In this document: positions 61,169 through 64,000 of the stretch, piece after piece
Layout: each line of letters begins with the position of its first letter
Numbering within the stretch: the first letter of the stretch is position 1
The notes under the pieces: model-generated
What the model was told of the DNA's origin: nothing
What the model saw: the letters and a program-made list of their open reading frames with translations, nothing else
The model's database searches: none
Source: Hyaloraphidium curvatum
Taxonomy: Eukaryota > Monoblepharomycota > Hyaloraphidiomycetes > Hyaloraphidiales > Hyaloraphidiaceae
Assembly: GCA_025558095.1 (NCBI GenBank)
Contig: JAIVFI010000030.1
Location: forward strand, 372,001 to 436,000
DNA length: 64,000 nucleotides
Direction: 5' to 3'
Translations under genes and position numbers: made by a program

Positions 61169-63775
61169 TCACATCCGCCTCCGCTTCCTCTGCTCCTCGT
61201 CCGCATCGCCACCCGCATCTCCACCGGGAGGCAGCATGCTCGGCACCCCCGCGGTCCGTCTGAATCCATCAAGCGTCACCCATGCCAGAAGCGCCGGGAT
61301 GCTCTTTCCCGACGTGACGTAGTACTGCACGGCGGGGTCGAGCGACGCCAGGAAGTCCGAGCTCCCCGATCCCAGGAACTTGAGATGCTCCGAGGGATTG
61401 GACGGCGACGACTGAAAGTAGAAGCAGTGCGAGTCCTGCTGCGACGTGGAGGACCGCAGCGTGATGCGCTGGCTGGCTGGATCCGCATCGAGTTTGTATC
61501 CTGTTTATCCAACCGTCAGGAACAGTAGATCCGCCGAGCACGCGGCGAATGCCCACCAAGAACCTTGAAAACCGTGTCTCGAACGACACCCGCCTGCTCG
61601 TGGAACACTTTCTTGAGGCGATCGAGCCGCTTGGTCCACTCCCCGAGCTCCGTTTGCGCGCGCTGCAGCTCCGCTTGGACACGCTCGACGGAAGCAACGG
61701 GCACCACGGCGTCCTTGGATGACGGCGACGAGAGCCGCTGGAGCAATGCCGTGTTCTCGGCGGTCAACTTGTCCAGCTGGTCCTGGCGTATGGCCTGCGA
61801 TTGGGCATACGGGTTGTCGCGGAGCTCGAGAATCTAGACGATCAAGATTAGGTTCCAAAGCGAAGCCAGGCAGATGGCAACGAACCTTGGTCGTGTCCGG
61901 GTTGTACTCGCCGCGGCCCAGAGCCCGTTCGAGGAGGCCGACCTGCTCGTCCAATGCCGAACACTGCTTCTCCAGCATCTCCCGGTCGGCCTTTGTCTGT
62001 GCCGCCTGCTCTTCCAGCTCCCGGATCCGGGCCTGGTAGTTCCGGATCTGCTCCGCCGAAAACGAGACCGCGTCCGATTTGGCCCCCGGCCCCGCCGAAT
62101 CCTTCTTCGCCAGCTCCGTTTCCAGCTCGGCCACGCGCGCCTTGTACCCGTCCGCGACCTCTTCCCACCGCTTGCCCTCCGCCATCCCGTCGGGGGCCTT
62201 GCCCGACCCCGGCTTCATCTCGCCCAGCTCGATCTCGTAGCTCTCGCAGCGCGCCTTGTACAGGTCGATCTCCCGCGCCGCGAGTGCCTTGCCGCGCTCC
62301 GCCCGCGCGGCACGCGATTCGAGCCTCGCAACGGCGGCCTCGAGCTCGCCGACCCTGTCCAGCGCCTTGCCGAGCTTGGCCGAGGCGTCGGCGAAATCGA
62401 CCTCAAGCGCGGCATGCTTGGCCGCCAGCTCCCCCGCACGCTCGCGCTCGATAGCAAGGTCAAGCTGCGTCCTGTAGGCGCGCTTCGCCACAGCCGCGGG
62501 AGTGGTGCTCCCCGCCGGCGTCCCGGGCTCTCCAGAAGGAAGGAAGGAAGCCCACTGGGTCCGTTCTGCCCTGGCGAGGGCGAGCTCGCGCTCGAGCTCC
62601 TCGTTCCGCCGCTTCACGTCGGCGGTGCGGTCGAGGTCCTGCTGGAGGGCATCGCGTTCGGACTTGAGGATCTCGACGTTCTCGAGGCGGGCTTTGACGG
62701 CGGCGTTCTCGACAGTCAGCTCCGAGACCTTGGTCTTGAGCGTGGCGATGTACGCCTGCTGCTCTGTTGTTGTCAAGCGAGTCAGGAGAGCCAAAGACGG
62801 AGGCAGAACGTGTGGTCCAACCAGTGAGTTGCCGGGCGATGATGTCGGCATCCTCCGCCCTCGACGTCCGCATCCTCTCGTCCCTAAGCTCCTTCTCCAG
62901 CCTCGCGATCCTATCGTGCAGCTCCGCCCCTTCCTGCGTCCTCGATTGTGCGAGCTCCCCGCTCCGTGCCGCCTGCTGCCCCAGCCCCGCGAGCTGCGCC
63001 TCCAGCCTGGCCTTGGTGGCGGACCACTCGGACTCCTTGCGGCGCGAATCGGCGGTCTGCGCCGAGAGCTTGGACTGCGCGTCCGACAGGCGGTCCTGTA
63101 GGGTGGTATTGTCCTGGCGGAGCTTGGAAACAGTTGCGTCGGTCGACTTTCGGAGGGCCTCGTGCGCGGTTCTGAGCTCTGCGAGCTGGGAGGTAAGCGC
63201 CTGGTTCGCGTTGTGGAGAAAGTCCCTGTCCTCGGTCAGTTTCTGCGGCAGGCAACGACTGTCAGCGGCCGCCGTGAGCAGGGCGGTAGAGCTCCCACCG
63301 CCACCCTGTCCTCTGCCTTCTGCAGCTCTGCCCGGTAGTGCTCTCCGTCCCTCGTCAGCCCTCCCAGCTCCGCCGCCAACCGCGCCTTGAGCTCCAGCGA
63401 CTCCCGCCGCGACTCGCGCAGGCGCCTCTCCAGCTCCTGCACCGCCTTGGTCTGCTCGGGCGCCGAGAGCGCCGGAGCGCCGAAGTCCAGGTCGATCAAG
63501 GGGGCGTCCCGGGGCCCGGCGCGGGACGAGGAGGCCACGGCGCGGGAGGTACTAATGCCCAAGCCGACGGCGAGATCATTCTCGTCGTTGCCCGGGCCCG
63601 CGAGAACGGATAACGTGGCAAGGGGCCTCGGAGCGGCCGCCGAAGGCGTGGAAACCGCAAAGGTTGGCGGCAGCTGCGGGATCGAGCGGTCCGTCGGCAT
63701 GCGCGCTCCACGCTGCGCGGTAGACGGCGCGGAGGAGAGGAAAGGGTTCGGTCCCGTGCCGCGCGGGGTCGTCAT
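61169..63775 (-). CDS. MAD1: Spindle assembly checkpoint protein Mad1
   Basis: Model complement(join(61169..61500,61557..61833,61886..62763,62822..63242,63305..63775)), 792 aa. A disordered N-terminus precedes a long coiled coil (KAVQELERRLRESRRESLEL; YIATLKTKVSELTVENAAVK). The family signature is GEYNPDTTK joined to ILELRDNPYAQSQAIR, then DKLTAENTALLQRLSSP (Mad2-interaction region homologous). RLDRLKKVFHEQAGVVRDTV and the C-terminal RWD-like head (GYKLDADPASQRITLRSST; HLKFLGSGSSDFLASLDPAV) follow. Mad1 recruits Mad2 to unattached kinetochores and lies at nuclear pores in interphase. The C-terminal acidic/basic tail (DEEQRKRRRM) is extra. Confidence 0.93.
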
Positions 63776-64000
63776 GTCGGTCCGCTGGCTGCCGGGCGGT
63801 GGCGGGCGCCAAGAACGCGTTCACGCCGCCATTCTGGGCCGGTTCCGCACGTGGCCAAAAGCAACAAGACGAAAGGCGCCGAAACTGGAGGGAACGGAGG
63901 TAAAACGCGTCAGTCTCCTGCCTTCGAACGGCTGCCAACCGCCTCGCTCTGCAGCGAGCCCAAGCCCACAGCCGGCCCGAATCCCGCGCTTCCCAACAAA
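63776..64000. other. Window end, upstream of MAD1
   Basis: About 225 bp without a supported gene; promoter of MAD1 or the start of a neighbour. Confidence 0.35.

Noticed and set aside
1-64000. CRISPR array, bacterial operon or rRNA genes
   Set aside because: No regularly spaced repeats with unique spacers, no Shine-Dalgarno-led operons and no rRNA-like sequence seen; intron-rich eukaryotic genes throughout.

Overview
The window is GC-rich eukaryotic DNA that reads as fungal. Coding regions are split by many short introns, mostly 41-63 nt with GT...AG ends and CTGAC/CTAAC-like branch sites. Gene content is fungal in flavour: a Mad1 checkpoint protein, a TAM41 mitochondrial CDP-DAG synthase, a P2B calcium ATPase, an LtrA-family membrane protein, an aldehyde dehydrogenase with an N-terminal membrane anchor, a bestrophin-like channel and several F-box proteins. 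A clear SPAG6/PF16 homologue (axoneme central-pair armadillo protein) points to a lineage that has or recently had a flagellum, such as a chytrid-grade or monoblepharid-grade fungus. The genus cannot be fixed from sequence alone.

Layout. 0.27-9.4 kb: two F-box/LRR paralogues (one per strand) flank a divergent TBC Rab-GAP / SPAG6 pair. 9.4-17.6 kb: a small 4-TM protein, an LtrA-like gene carrying an in-frame stop, a C2H2+SWIRM protein, TAM41 and a nine-exon aldo/keto reductase. 17.6-18.8 kb: no confident gene, but a 416-bp element with 32-bp inverted ends. 18.8-26.0 kb: the Ca2+ ATPase (13 exons) and the membrane-anchored ALDH. 26.2-32.0 kb: three secreted proteins on the minus strand, two of them paralogues with Thr/Pro mucin-like stalks. 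32.0-34.7 kb: gene-poor. 34.7-51 kb: a Zn-finger-like protein, a tandem-kinase gene, a mitochondrial carrier, a PARP, a membrane protein, a DJ-1/PfpI protein, a 2OG-Fe(II) oxygenase, and a kinase-caspase gene that runs in frame into another kinase. 51-64 kb: a second carrier, two divergent F-box proteins, an SDR, a tail-anchored coiled-coil protein, a bestrophin, a RidA protein and MAD1.

Most exon joins below were placed by hand from splice consensus. For the multi-exon models given as joins, exon lengths sum to a multiple of three, which is an independent check. The most notable system is the family of TKL-like kinases at 35.8-38.1 and 47.3-50.8 kb. They share intron positions and an N-terminal leader, and one is fused to a caspase-like protease with an apparent His/Cys dyad, an arrangement that resembles a signalling or cell-death module.
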